This document shows, piece by piece, positions 5,196-12,239 of a DNA stretch of 12,239 bases (its first letter is position 1; the number at the start of each line of letters is the position of its first letter). The DNA comes from JBCCMF01 sp038747545 (GTDB taxonomy: Bacteria; Bacteroidota; Rhodothermia; Rhodothermales; JBCCMF01), in assembly GCA_038747545.1 (NCBI GenBank), contig JBCDJT010000144.1, forward strand, positions 1 to 12,239, read 5' to 3'. The translations under genes were made by a program, and so were the position numbers. Under the pieces are notes generated by a model. The model was not told the DNA's origin. It saw nothing but the letters and a program-made list of their open reading frames with translations, and ran no database searches.

Positions 5196-7550
5196 ATGAT
5201 GCAATCAGGTACAAAACACCTGGGATGGCTGGCTGCCTTAGCATTGGTCTTTGCCGCAGCTGCTCCCCAGCACGCGCAAGGCCAGGTGTCGCTTGACGAT
5301 GAGTTCATCTTCTTCGTCGATGGCTCCAATGTCAACGTGCCCGGAACGATCGACGGTAATGTCGTAGATGACCCGCTGAACCCGGGCGATGGCAACAAAG
5401 TGATCGAGTTCGGCAACGCCAACTTCTCCGAGCGTGGATGGAGATGGGACGCCGCCACCGGTGCTGACGCCACAGGTATGGTTGGCGAAGGCCCCGTTCA
5501 AGGCCAGACCCTCTACATCAGGGTCCTGTCAGATCCGGCCAACGCGTTCCACGATGCTGGCTTCGGCCAACACTCGGCCATGCGCATTCAGTTCACCGAC
5601 AGCCAGGAGAACGATGGTGATCTGGAAAACGGCAACCCAGCATTCCGCGTGAGCTGGGTATTCCCTGAGTGGGTCCATGATGGAGAGTGGCACGAGCTGG
5701 CCATCCCGCTGCCGCCGACCACCATCGCAGCCATGGATTCCCTGCGCCTTGACAAAAACGTAGATGGCAGCCCCCTCGCTGCACCTGTTGACTCCCTCGC
5801 CAAGATGTGGTGGTACAACGGTGCCTGGACAGGCAGCGGCGGCATCACACCTCCGGGCGTGTCGCTCTACGGGGGCACCAACCCCGAGTTTTTCCAGGAG
5901 TTCAGCTGGGATGCCGTCAAGCAGTTCGGTATCGCCTTTGACTGGGACTCTGCTGGCGACACAGGAGCGCCAGTCTACTTCGACTACTTCTACATTGGCG
6001 ACTCGGAGACGAGCATCCAAGGGCTGAGCGATGCGCCTCCTGCCCTCTCAGCCATCACCACCAGCGTGGAAGATGGCTCGTTCAAGGTATCTTGGGAGCA
6101 CCCTGGGGCTGAATACTCTGGGTACCAAGCGTATGTGTCTGACCAGCCCATCACCGATCTGGATGGACCACTCGTGCTCTCCTTGGGCACCTTCAATGCC
6201 ATTGGCGAAGGTGCTGGGACGATGTTCGAAGCAACCTACGACTATCTCGCGCCGCACCCGTCGCTCGCTGGCGAAGTGACGCTCCACTTTGCGGTGGCTC
6301 CGACCAACGCGTTTGGCGTGCGTAACAACGATGTGAGTGGCAGCCAATCGACAGCCTCAGGCTCCACACTGGCTAAGCCTCACCTCTTCGAGCTGACAGA
6401 AGAAGACGTTGATGCGATCTTCGACAACCTCGATGCAGGCACTGTTGATGGTGGTCCTTTGGTAGGCACCTTCGAGCCCTTCCAGATTAACGGCGGCCGG
6501 TACCGCGAAGGCGGCGGCGGCCCTCCTGAGATCTATCGTCCCGAGAGCGATCTCTCGGCCAGGCTCTGGGCAGGCTTTATGCCCGAGTTCGAAGAGGTGT
6601 ACATCTACGCCGAAGTCATGGACGATACCCTCTCCGCAATCCCTGAGGGGAGCGGCGCAGGCGATGCATGGCGCTATGACAGCATCGAGATCAACTGGGG
6701 CATGTATGCGCCGCAGTCGCTCTTGGTGAACTCGACGCACGGTGCCGCCAGCACGGGCAGCGAAGGTAACCGTGGCGCTGAGCCAGACTACCAGGTCCGC
6801 ATTGCGCCTGAGTCCGCATTGGGCAACCCATCAGAGCTGGTTAACGCAGGCGTGCTGTCTGAGACCTTCTCTGGTGTGGGTGACATCACCGCCGGTGCAG
6901 CTGTTGCTGGCCCCATGGAAGAGAACGGGGAAGTGGTTGGCTGGAATATCCTCGCCTTCGTCCCGTGGACGGTCCTGCGTGATGCCGGTGGCGACGAACT
7001 CTTTGCTGGCAACGGCTTCCCAACGGGCGACGAGATTGAGCTCGGTCTGATGAACATTCTGTTCAACGACAACGACGATCCCGGCACCAACAACCGTACG
7101 GCCCAGGGCCTCTGGACGGACATCCCAGGTTCTGACGGCTCATCGTGGCAGAACCCCACGCAGTGGGAGATCGTCGCCTTCGCTGGTGCCGATGTCGCCT
7201 ACGACCGCAGCCAGGTGTTTGTACCGCAGCCGGGCGATCCCAACGCTGGTGGTGTGAACATCAACGACCCGGATGAGCTGCCCGAAGGCTACGCGCTGGA
7301 GCAGAACTACCCGAACCCGTTCAACCCCACCACGACCCTCGCCTTCAGCATTCCGCAGGCACAGGACGTGAGCTTGACCGTGTACAACGTGCTCGGCCAG
7401 CAGGTGGCCACGTTGGTGAACAACCAGCTGCTCACGGCAGGACGCCACGAGGTAGCCTTCAACGCTACCGAGCTGTCATCTGGCGTGTATGTGTACCGCC
7501 TCGATGCGGGAGCCTATTCATTGACGAAGTCGATGCTCCTCATCAAGTAA
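5196..7550 (+). CDS. T9SS-exported multidomain protein with CBM9-like domain
   Basis: The product has 784 residues. A signal peptide spans about residues 1-30 (hydrophobic GWLAALALVFAAAA, cleavage near HAQGQ). Residues about 31-270 look like a beta-sandwich of the galactose-binding type, rich in aromatics and ending VYFDYFYIGDSE. About 278-386 resembles fibronectin type III (FKVSWEHP...YSGYQAYVS). About 395-675 resembles carbohydrate-binding family 9, with VYIYAEVMDDTL followed by WRYDSIEINWG, and later NILAFVPWTVL. Residues 695-784 are a type A T9SS sorting domain with YPNPFNP at 705-711, VYNVLGQQVATL, and SSGVYVYRLDAG before the basic end SMLLIK. The protein should therefore cross the outer membrane through the type IX secretion system and be released or surface-anchored. 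It has no recognisable catalytic domain, so glycan binding is more likely than cleavage. There is no Shine-Dalgarno; two adjacent ATGs (5196, 5199) open the gene. The domain calls are by eye; the sorting domain is certain, CBM9 probable, the N-terminal fold tentative. Confidence 0.9.
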   Translation: MMQSGTKHLGWLAALALVFAAAAPQHAQGQVSLDDEFIFFVDGSNVNVPGTIDGNVVDDPLNPGDGNKVIEFGNANFSERGWRWDAATGADATGMVGEGPVQGQTLYIRVLSDPANAFHDAGFGQHSAMRIQFTDSQENDGDLENGNPAFRVSWVFPEWVHDGEWHELAIPLPPTTIAAMDSLRLDKNVDGSPLAAPVDSLAKMWWYNGAWTGSGGITPPGVSLYGGTNPEFFQEFSWDAVKQFGIAFDWDSAGDTGAPVYFDYFYIGDSETSIQGLSDAPPALSAITTSVEDGSFKVSWEHPGAEYSGYQAYVSDQPITDLDGPLVLSLGTFNAIGEGAGTMFEATYDYLAPHPSLAGEVTLHFAVAPTNAFGVRNNDVSGSQSTASGSTLAKPHLFELTEEDVDAIFDNLDAGTVDGGPLVGTFEPFQINGGRYREGGGGPPEIYRPESDLSARLWAGFMPEFEEVYIYAEVMDDTLSAIPEGSGAGDAWRYDSIEINWGMYAPQSLLVNSTHGAASTGSEGNRGAEPDYQVRIAPESALGNPSELVNAGVLSETFSGVGDITAGAAVAGPMEENGEVVGWNILAFVPWTVLRDAGGDELFAGNGFPTGDEIELGLMNILFNDNDDPGTNNRTAQGLWTDIPGSDGSSWQNPTQWEIVAFAGADVAYDRSQVFVPQPGDPNAGGVNINDPDELPEGYALEQNYPNPFNPTTTLAFSIPQAQDVSLTVYNVLGQQVATLVNNQLLTAGRHEVAFNATELSSGVYVYRLDAGAYSLTKSMLLIK

Positions 7551-7570
7551 GCGTATCATGACCTAGCGCA

Positions 7571-7613
7571 AGCGGGGAGCATTTCCAGCATTCGAACGGA
7601 AGTGCTCCCCGCT
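7571..7613 (+). terminator. Long hairpin after the T9SS protein gene
   Basis: Bases 7571-7586 pair with 7598-7613 in a 16-bp stem with one G-U wobble, the outer 11 bp being perfect (AGCGGGGAGCA / TGCTCCCCGCT), around an 11-nt loop. It begins 20 nt after the TAA stop. Only a weak T-rich tail (GTGCTGTT) follows. It is therefore either an imperfect terminator that lets some transcription into the TonB receptor gene or a 3'-end stabilising structure. Confidence 0.6.
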
Positions 7614-7644
7614 GTGCTGTTACCATTAGCGTACCCCCCTCGCA

Positions 7645-7680
7645 GGAAGCACTGCTGGCGCCGAGTAGCAGTACACTTCC
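7645..7680 (+). promoter_or_regulatory. Two-tier stem-loop in the leader of the TonB-dependent receptor gene
   Basis: GGAAG (7645-7649) pairs with CTTCC (7676-7680), and inside it ACTGCT (7651-7656) pairs with AGCAGT (7667-7672), with a 1-nt versus 3-nt internal bulge. The apical loop is 10 nt and includes the self-complementary GGCGCC. It sits about 45 nt upstream of the ATG at 7726, in the 175-bp gap after the long hairpin. I see no match to a known riboswitch. No clear -33/-7 promoter was found in this gap. Confidence 0.4.
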
Positions 7681-7725
7681 GCTGGATCTGGAGAGCGTGA
7701 TTCCTACTAACTACACCAACGAGCT

Positions 7726-10476
7726 ATGCGCACCCTGAGGTATCTAGCTGCACTCGTCCTGCTGGTGACCCTACTGCCGAGCCCATCCCAGGCCGCAGAA
7801 ATCATCACCACGGGCAAGATAGCAGGCCGCGTTATTGACGCTGCTACCGGCGAGCCCCTACCTGGGGCAGCAATCATTGTTGTGGAGACGGGGCAGGGCG
7901 CCGCGTCTGACCTTGATGGCAATTATAACATCCTCAACGTCAGGCCCGGCACGTACACCGTGCGGGCCCAAATTATCGGTTTTGCAGCTGTTACCACAGA
8001 GGACGTCAGCATCAACATTGGCGAGACGACACGCGTCGACTTCGAGATGCGGGAAGAGGTGTTTGAAGGCGAAGAGATCGTGGTGACGGCCGAGCGCGAG
8101 ATCATTCAAGTGGACCGAACCACGACAACATCTTTCGTGGATTCTGAGCAGCTTGAAGCGCTTCCTGTGCAAACCGTTCAAGGCGCCATTAACCTCCAAG
8201 CTGGCGTCGTCGCAGGCCGTTTCCGGGGTGGGCGTACTGGCGAGGTCGCCACGTTTATCAACGGCGTACCCATCAACAATGTGTTCAACAACAGCCAGTC
8301 CTTCGAAGTTGAGCAGAACATGGTGTCGCAGATCGAGGTGATCAGCGGCGTGTTCAATGCCGAGTACGGGCAGGCCATGTCTGGCGTGGTGAACATCGTC
8401 ACGAAGGACGTGCCCGATCGTTGGAATGGCTCGGCGCAGATCTACGCGGGCGGCTGGGTGAGTGGCCGTGAGCAAGAGTTTATCAACCGCCTCAGCCCAG
8501 GAGGCAACGGCCTGACGGTTAACGACTTCGAGTCGCGCAACTACACCTACACCGAAGCGGCACCCTTCCCGGGGCAACAGAACTTCGATGCTTCCATCGG
8601 TGGACCCATCATCCCTAACAAGCTTGGCTTCCAGTTGAGCGGTCGCTTCTTCAAGAACGACAGCCACCTGTTGTCGCGTGACCTATTTGCGCCAACCGAC
8701 TCATCGCAAAACCTGACGTCGAGTACCGACCCGCTCAACTGGATTCTGGAGTCAACGGGCTCAGGTGATTTCGTGGCGCGCAACTCAAGCAAGCGCATCT
8801 CGGTGAACGGGCAGCTGGTGTACAACCTCAGCCCAACGCTGCAACTCGACTACAACGTCTTTGTCCAGGACAATGAGTGGCGCCCATACAGCCATGGCGC
8901 CAAGTATGTACCGACTGGCCTCAACACCTCTTACGGTCTTAACCAGACGCACATCCTGGGCCTACGCTTCACCGTTGGGCAGAAGACGTTCGGCAACGTT
9001 TCCTACAGCTATCTGCGCGAAGCCAACCGTTCATACCTCTACGACTCTCCGTTTGACGAGCGGTACGCTCGCGGGGAGCGCCGAGGGCTAGACGGCCAGT
9101 TTGCCTTCGATGTGGCAGGCAACGACTTGGGGCAGTCCGACCAGCTGACGCAGACGCACACGATCGTCGGCAGCGTGACCAGTCAGGTCAATAACGTCCA
9201 CCTTGTGAAAGCAGGTTTTGAAACGCGTCTCAACACGTTGGACAACATCAACTTTGGTATCGAGAAGTCCTTCCGCACAGGATTCCAAGCCCAGCCCTCG
9301 CCCGACGAATTTAACGGGGACACCCTGCTTGTGAAGCCGACGTACTTCGCGGCCTACATTCAGGACAAGATGGAGTTCGAGAACCTGATTGTGAATGCAG
9401 GGATCCGGTACGACTACTTCGACGCAGCCTATGACGTGCCCGTGCGCTGGCAGCAGGCGGCTAACCTGTTCTACTTCCCCGATCCAAATGGGGCACCGAA
9501 CGACTCGCTCTCGAACCGCACCCCGGCCAGCCCAAAGATGCAGATCAGCCCACGCCTGGGGATTGCGTTCCCCATCTCAGCAACAGGTGTGCTACGCTTC
9601 TCTGCAGGTCTCTTCTTCCAGACGCCGCAGTTGTTCAACATCTACTCCAACCCTGAGTACGAGGTAAACCCTGCGGCCACTACGTCCAACTTTGGGAATC
9701 CGAACATTAACCCAGAGCGGACGCTGTCGTTTGAGGTGGGCTTCCAGCAGGCCTTGAGTACCGATATCGGCTTGGAGATGACGGTCTTCTCGAAAGACAT
9801 CCGAAACCTGACGGCGCGGCAATTTGAGCGAGACCCGAACGGTAACTTCGTGACGCGCTTCTTCAACCAGGACTTCGGGACAATACGAGGCTTCACCTTC
9901 TCGCTGTTCAGGCGACCTGGCGCCGCGCTGAGTTGGACGCTCGACTACACCCTGCAGTTTGCTGAAGGGTCGGCGAGCAACCCCAGTGAAGCCTTCGACC
10001 GCTTCCAGAGTGGCCAAGATGCCATCTTTAGCCTGCAGCGCCTCGACTGGGACCAGCGCCACACGCTCAACAACACGATTACGTTCGCGCCTCGCGATGG
10101 CGTCTCGATCTCGATGATCAACCGCTTCCAGAGTGGTACGCCATACACCACAGAGCGTGACTTCATTGTCTCCTTCGAGAAGAACAACGCCGACCGCCCC
10201 AGCTTCTTCACGTCGGATATTCGCGTGCGGTACCGCCCTGCCTTCCTCACGGCGAACGTGAGCTTGTTCCTGGAAGCTCAGAACCTCTTCGACGCCCGGC
10301 CACAGTTTGGCGTCTACGGGGATACAGGACGCGCCGACGAGTCGGTACAGCTGGAGCTAGCCCGGCGCAACGAGGTCGTAGTCGGTGGTCTAAATACGAT
10401 CGACGAGTGGTTCATCGGCCAAGAGCGCTTTGGCTCTCCTCGTCGTATCAGTGCGGGCCTCAACTTCCGCTTCTAA
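7726..10476 (+). CDS. TonB-dependent outer-membrane receptor with N-terminal carboxypeptidase-regulatory-like domain
   Basis: The product has 916 residues. A signal peptide covers about 1-24 (cleavage near SQAA). A carboxypeptidase-regulatory-like beta-sandwich follows at about 29-108, with the diagnostic GRVIDAATGEPLPGAAI and DLDGNYNILNVRPGTYTV. EEIVVTAE near 116-123 is TonB-box-like. The plug domain spans about 128-228 and ends with the family pattern VSQIEVISGVFNAEYGQAMSGVVNIVTK. The remainder is a beta-barrel ending in ISAGLNFRF, with the C-terminal Phe recognised by the BAM machinery. Such receptors import large or scarce substrates using TonB-ExbBD energy; the regulatory-like domain is common to SusC-type and related Bacteroidota receptors. 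No SusD homologue is adjacent, so it is not a standard Sus pair, and the substrate is unknown. Translation starts without a Shine-Dalgarno; the leader ends CTACACCAACGAGCT. The next gene follows after 42 bp, suggesting one operon. Confidence 0.95.
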   Translation: MRTLRYLAALVLLVTLLPSPSQAAEIITTGKIAGRVIDAATGEPLPGAAIIVVETGQGAASDLDGNYNILNVRPGTYTVRAQIIGFAAVTTEDVSINIGETTRVDFEMREEVFEGEEIVVTAEREIIQVDRTTTTSFVDSEQLEALPVQTVQGAINLQAGVVAGRFRGGRTGEVATFINGVPINNVFNNSQSFEVEQNMVSQIEVISGVFNAEYGQAMSGVVNIVTKDVPDRWNGSAQIYAGGWVSGREQEFINRLSPGGNGLTVNDFESRNYTYTEAAPFPGQQNFDASIGGPIIPNKLGFQLSGRFFKNDSHLLSRDLFAPTDSSQNLTSSTDPLNWILESTGSGDFVARNSSKRISVNGQLVYNLSPTLQLDYNVFVQDNEWRPYSHGAKYVPTGLNTSYGLNQTHILGLRFTVGQKTFGNVSYSYLREANRSYLYDSPFDERYARGERRGLDGQFAFDVAGNDLGQSDQLTQTHTIVGSVTSQVNNVHLVKAGFETRLNTLDNINFGIEKSFRTGFQAQPSPDEFNGDTLLVKPTYFAAYIQDKMEFENLIVNAGIRYDYFDAAYDVPVRWQQAANLFYFPDPNGAPNDSLSNRTPASPKMQISPRLGIAFPISATGVLRFSAGLFFQTPQLFNIYSNPEYEVNPAATTSNFGNPNINPERTLSFEVGFQQALSTDIGLEMTVFSKDIRNLTARQFERDPNGNFVTRFFNQDFGTIRGFTFSLFRRPGAALSWTLDYTLQFAEGSASNPSEAFDRFQSGQDAIFSLQRLDWDQRHTLNNTITFAPRDGVSISMINRFQSGTPYTTERDFIVSFEKNNADRPSFFTSDIRVRYRPAFLTANVSLFLEAQNLFDARPQFGVYGDTGRADESVQLELARRNEVVVGGLNTIDEWFIGQERFGSPRRISAGLNFRF

Positions 10477-10479
10477 TGC

Positions 10480-10496
10480 CAGCGTCACCTACGCTG
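10480..10496 (+). other. Small intergenic stem-loop between receptor and exoprotein genes
   Basis: CAGCGT (10480-10485) and ACGCTG (10491-10496) form a perfect 6-bp stem with a 5-nt loop. It begins 3 nt after the receptor stop codon and ends 22 nt before the next ATG. No T-run follows, so read-through is expected. It may adjust the relative expression or processing of the two coding parts, or be incidental. Confidence 0.3.
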
Positions 10497-10518
10497 AACC
10501 AAACGGAACGATAGATTT

Positions 10519-12239
10519 ATGCGAACACTACGTTTGTTGACAGTATGCGTGTGCGCGCTTCTAGCTACCTCCACGGTAGCCTGGGCGCAAACAAGCATCC
10601 CCGATGAGCTTCGCGGTGCAGAGGAAAACACTGCCCGAGGCATCATGGATGGCAACCTGATCGAGACTAACTACCGCAACCACGGCGAGTGGGCTAGGTG
10701 GAACGACAACCCGTGGGGCAACTGGCCGCGCGGCATCGGCGGGCGCCACATCGACGGCATCGCCATGTTTGTAGGCGGTCGTGTGCCCGGCGAGCGCCTT
10801 AAGTGGTCGGAGTTCTACCCCGACGCCACCACCGACACGCTCCTCAATCCCATCATCATCCGCTACCGCTCGGCAGGGACGAAGACAGGTCCCGATGGGC
10901 GGATCTGGGGCTGGAACCCGCTGCCAGGGTTCAACAACCCCAGCCGTATTCATCCCATCACCAACGCGCTGGAGCCGGTGCCTGCGATCAGCGATGACAC
11001 GACGTCGTGGCCGCAGTTCTGGCCCGATCGGCTGGACAACCCGGACGATCCGGGCTGGCCCGGCAACTGGAACGGTCTCTTCGGGCGGGGCGTGTTCAAT
11101 GCCGACCTCGAGAGCTATTACGTGATGGACGACCACTCGGACCGCGAGTACCTGCTCGACCCCAATACCAAAACGCCCAACAGCGAATTCGGTGTGTTCT
11201 ACCCGAACCCTGCCGACTCGACGATGGGCGGTTTTGGTCTGATGACTCAGGTGCGGTCGTTGCAGTGGGCGAACTTCCTGGCCGAGGACACGATGTTCAT
11301 GCTCTACCGCATCACCAACCGCGGGGCAACTGACCTCACCGAGCTCTACTTCACACAGCTCTGCGACTACGGCCTCGGCAACGAGGAAGGGGATGAGCTC
11401 GCGACCTTCAACGCTCAGCTCGACATCGCCTTTGGCTTCGACGCCGATGGCATCGGTACGCGTCAGAACGGCGGGGTGTACGACCTCGGCTACGCGGGCT
11501 TCGCGTTCCTGGAGAGCCCGGCGCGCGCGTTTGATGGCCTAGACAACGACGAAGATGGCATCATCGACGAGAGCCGCTTCAACGACGGCGGTCTGCTCAT
11601 CGAGGGCCAGGACGCCATCATTGCTACCGCCTCGGCGTCGTACAACCTCGCCGACTTCGAGCGTTTCAACGGGCCCATCACCGAGCGCCCGGCCTACATT
11701 GCAGGCCGCTGGTGGACAGGTGACGAGAACATGGACTGGGTCGGTTTGGATGACACCAACGGCAACGGCCAGTTCGATGCGGGGGAACGCCTCAACAACG
11801 ACGTGGGGGCTGACGGCTTGGGTGCTTTCGACCTTGGCTACCCTGGCCCAGACACAGGCGAAGGCGATGGCATGCCGACAATCGGCGAGCCTAACTTCCA
11901 CGAACTGGATGTGGACGAGTCGGACCAGATCGGGCTTACAGGCTTCGAGCTGGGCACTCGCCCGTTCTTCGAGAACGGCGACAACCTGCGCGAAGACTTC
12001 TGGCTCTGGGATCGCATCATCAACTTCGCGCTCTTCCCACTCGGCATCGACCCACCCGATGCGCAAGAGTCCGACGTGGAGCCATTCCTGATCTTCACGT
12101 CAGGCCCTGTTGAGCTAGCCCCGCAGACGACGGACTTTTTCTCGATGGCGTGGCTCTTCGGCGCCGACGAGCGCGACTTCTTCAAGAACCGCGTCACGGT
12201 GCAGAACATCTACAACGCCGACTACCAGTTCGCCCAGCC
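10519..12239 (+). CDS. Large exported protein of unknown function, downstream of TonB receptor (3' truncated)
   Basis: The frame opens with ATG at 10519 and stays open to the window edge, giving 573 full codons. The first residues, MRTLRLLTVCVCALLATSTVAWAQ, form a Sec signal peptide with cleavage after AWA at 23. The mature part is rich in Trp, Gly, Asp and Asn (NPWGNWPRGIGGRHIDGIAM; DNPDDPGWPGNWNGLFG). It contains two Asp-rich loops resembling calcium sites of thrombospondin-3 or dockerin type: DGLDNDEDGIIDE at 339-351 and DDTNGNGQFDAGE at 411-423. From memory, similar large uncharacterised proteins stand beside TonB receptors in Rhodothermota, Ignavibacteria and other T9SS-bearing groups, often ending in a T9SS sorting domain; the end is not visible here. 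The signal peptide begins MRTLR like that of the receptor (MRTLRYLAAL). The 42-bp gap and same direction suggest co-transcription and a joint role at the cell surface. No enzymatic motif is recognised. Confidence 0.85.
   Translation, partial: MRTLRLLTVCVCALLATSTVAWAQTSIPDELRGAEENTARGIMDGNLIETNYRNHGEWARWNDNPWGNWPRGIGGRHIDGIAMFVGGRVPGERLKWSEFYPDATTDTLLNPIIIRYRSAGTKTGPDGRIWGWNPLPGFNNPSRIHPITNALEPVPAISDDTTSWPQFWPDRLDNPDDPGWPGNWNGLFGRGVFNADLESYYVMDDHSDREYLLDPNTKTPNSEFGVFYPNPADSTMGGFGLMTQVRSLQWANFLAEDTMFMLYRITNRGATDLTELYFTQLCDYGLGNEEGDELATFNAQLDIAFGFDADGIGTRQNGGVYDLGYAGFAFLESPARAFDGLDNDEDGIIDESRFNDGGLLIEGQDAIIATASASYNLADFERFNGPITERPAYIAGRWWTGDENMDWVGLDDTNGNGQFDAGERLNNDVGADGLGAFDLGYPGPDTGEGDGMPTIGEPNFHELDVDESDQIGLTGFELGTRPFFENGDNLREDFWLWDRIINFALFPLGIDPPDAQESDVEPFLIFTSGPVELAPQTTDFFSMAWLFGADERDFFKNRVTVQNIYNADYQFAQ

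Noticed and set aside
8858..10062. Several minus- and plus-strand frames inside the receptor gene
   Set aside because: They are low-complexity shadows of the 916-residue receptor, whose frame has continuous family-like sequence.
1..12239. tRNA or rRNA genes, CRISPR array, insertion sequence, integrase or phage genes
   Set aside because: No cloverleaf or rRNA-like segment, no spaced repeats, no transposase or recombinase motifs were found on either strand.

Overview
The window is GC-rich bacterial DNA (roughly 60% G+C by eye), densely packed with genes. It most likely comes from the Bacteroidota/Rhodothermota side of the tree, for example a marine or halophilic Rhodothermales-type organism. 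Three things point there. The protein at 5196-7550 ends in a type A sorting domain of the type IX secretion system (T9SS) with the YPNPFNP signature. A TonB-dependent receptor carries an N-terminal carboxypeptidase-regulatory-like domain. Several genes lack a Shine-Dalgarno sequence and have A/C-rich leaders instead, as is common in that group. The lineage is inferred from protein style, not from a marker gene.

Left part (1-3328): the 3' end of a secreted VCBS/FG-GAP repeat protein with a C-terminal ASPIC/UnbV domain (CRTAC1-like) runs rightward. It converges, with 7 bp between stop codons, on a leftward PLP-dependent DegT/DnrJ/EryC1/StrS sugar aminotransferase resembling WbpE. That gene diverges from a rightward TPR-repeat lipoprotein. 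The 87-bp divergent spacer holds an inverted repeat and a copy of half of an operator-like palindrome that reappears at 5003-5024.

Middle part (3329-7550): a conserved-looking outer-membrane beta-barrel protein of unknown function lies behind a 220-bp spacer with a stem-loop, and is followed by a rho-independent-type terminator. A 327-bp non-coding region then contains a perfect 22-bp palindrome of LacI-family operator style, flanked by Bacteroidota-type promoter candidates. Next comes a 784-aa exported protein: an N-terminal beta-sandwich region, a fibronectin-III-like stretch, a CBM9-like domain and the T9SS sorting domain. A 16-bp hairpin follows it.

Right part (7551-12239): a 916-aa TonB-dependent receptor is followed after 42 bp by a large exported protein that runs off the right edge. 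At least 573 residues of it are visible, with two Asp-rich calcium-loop-like motifs. The two are probably co-transcribed. No SusD-like gene is seen beside the receptor.

Taken together, 3549-12239 reads as a cell-envelope and nutrient-scavenging locus: a secreted carbohydrate-binding-type protein, an outer-membrane active transporter and a large exoprotein, possibly controlled by a sugar-responsive LacI-type repressor encoded elsewhere. The substrate cannot be told from the sequence. I see no tRNA, rRNA, CRISPR array, insertion sequence or integrase.
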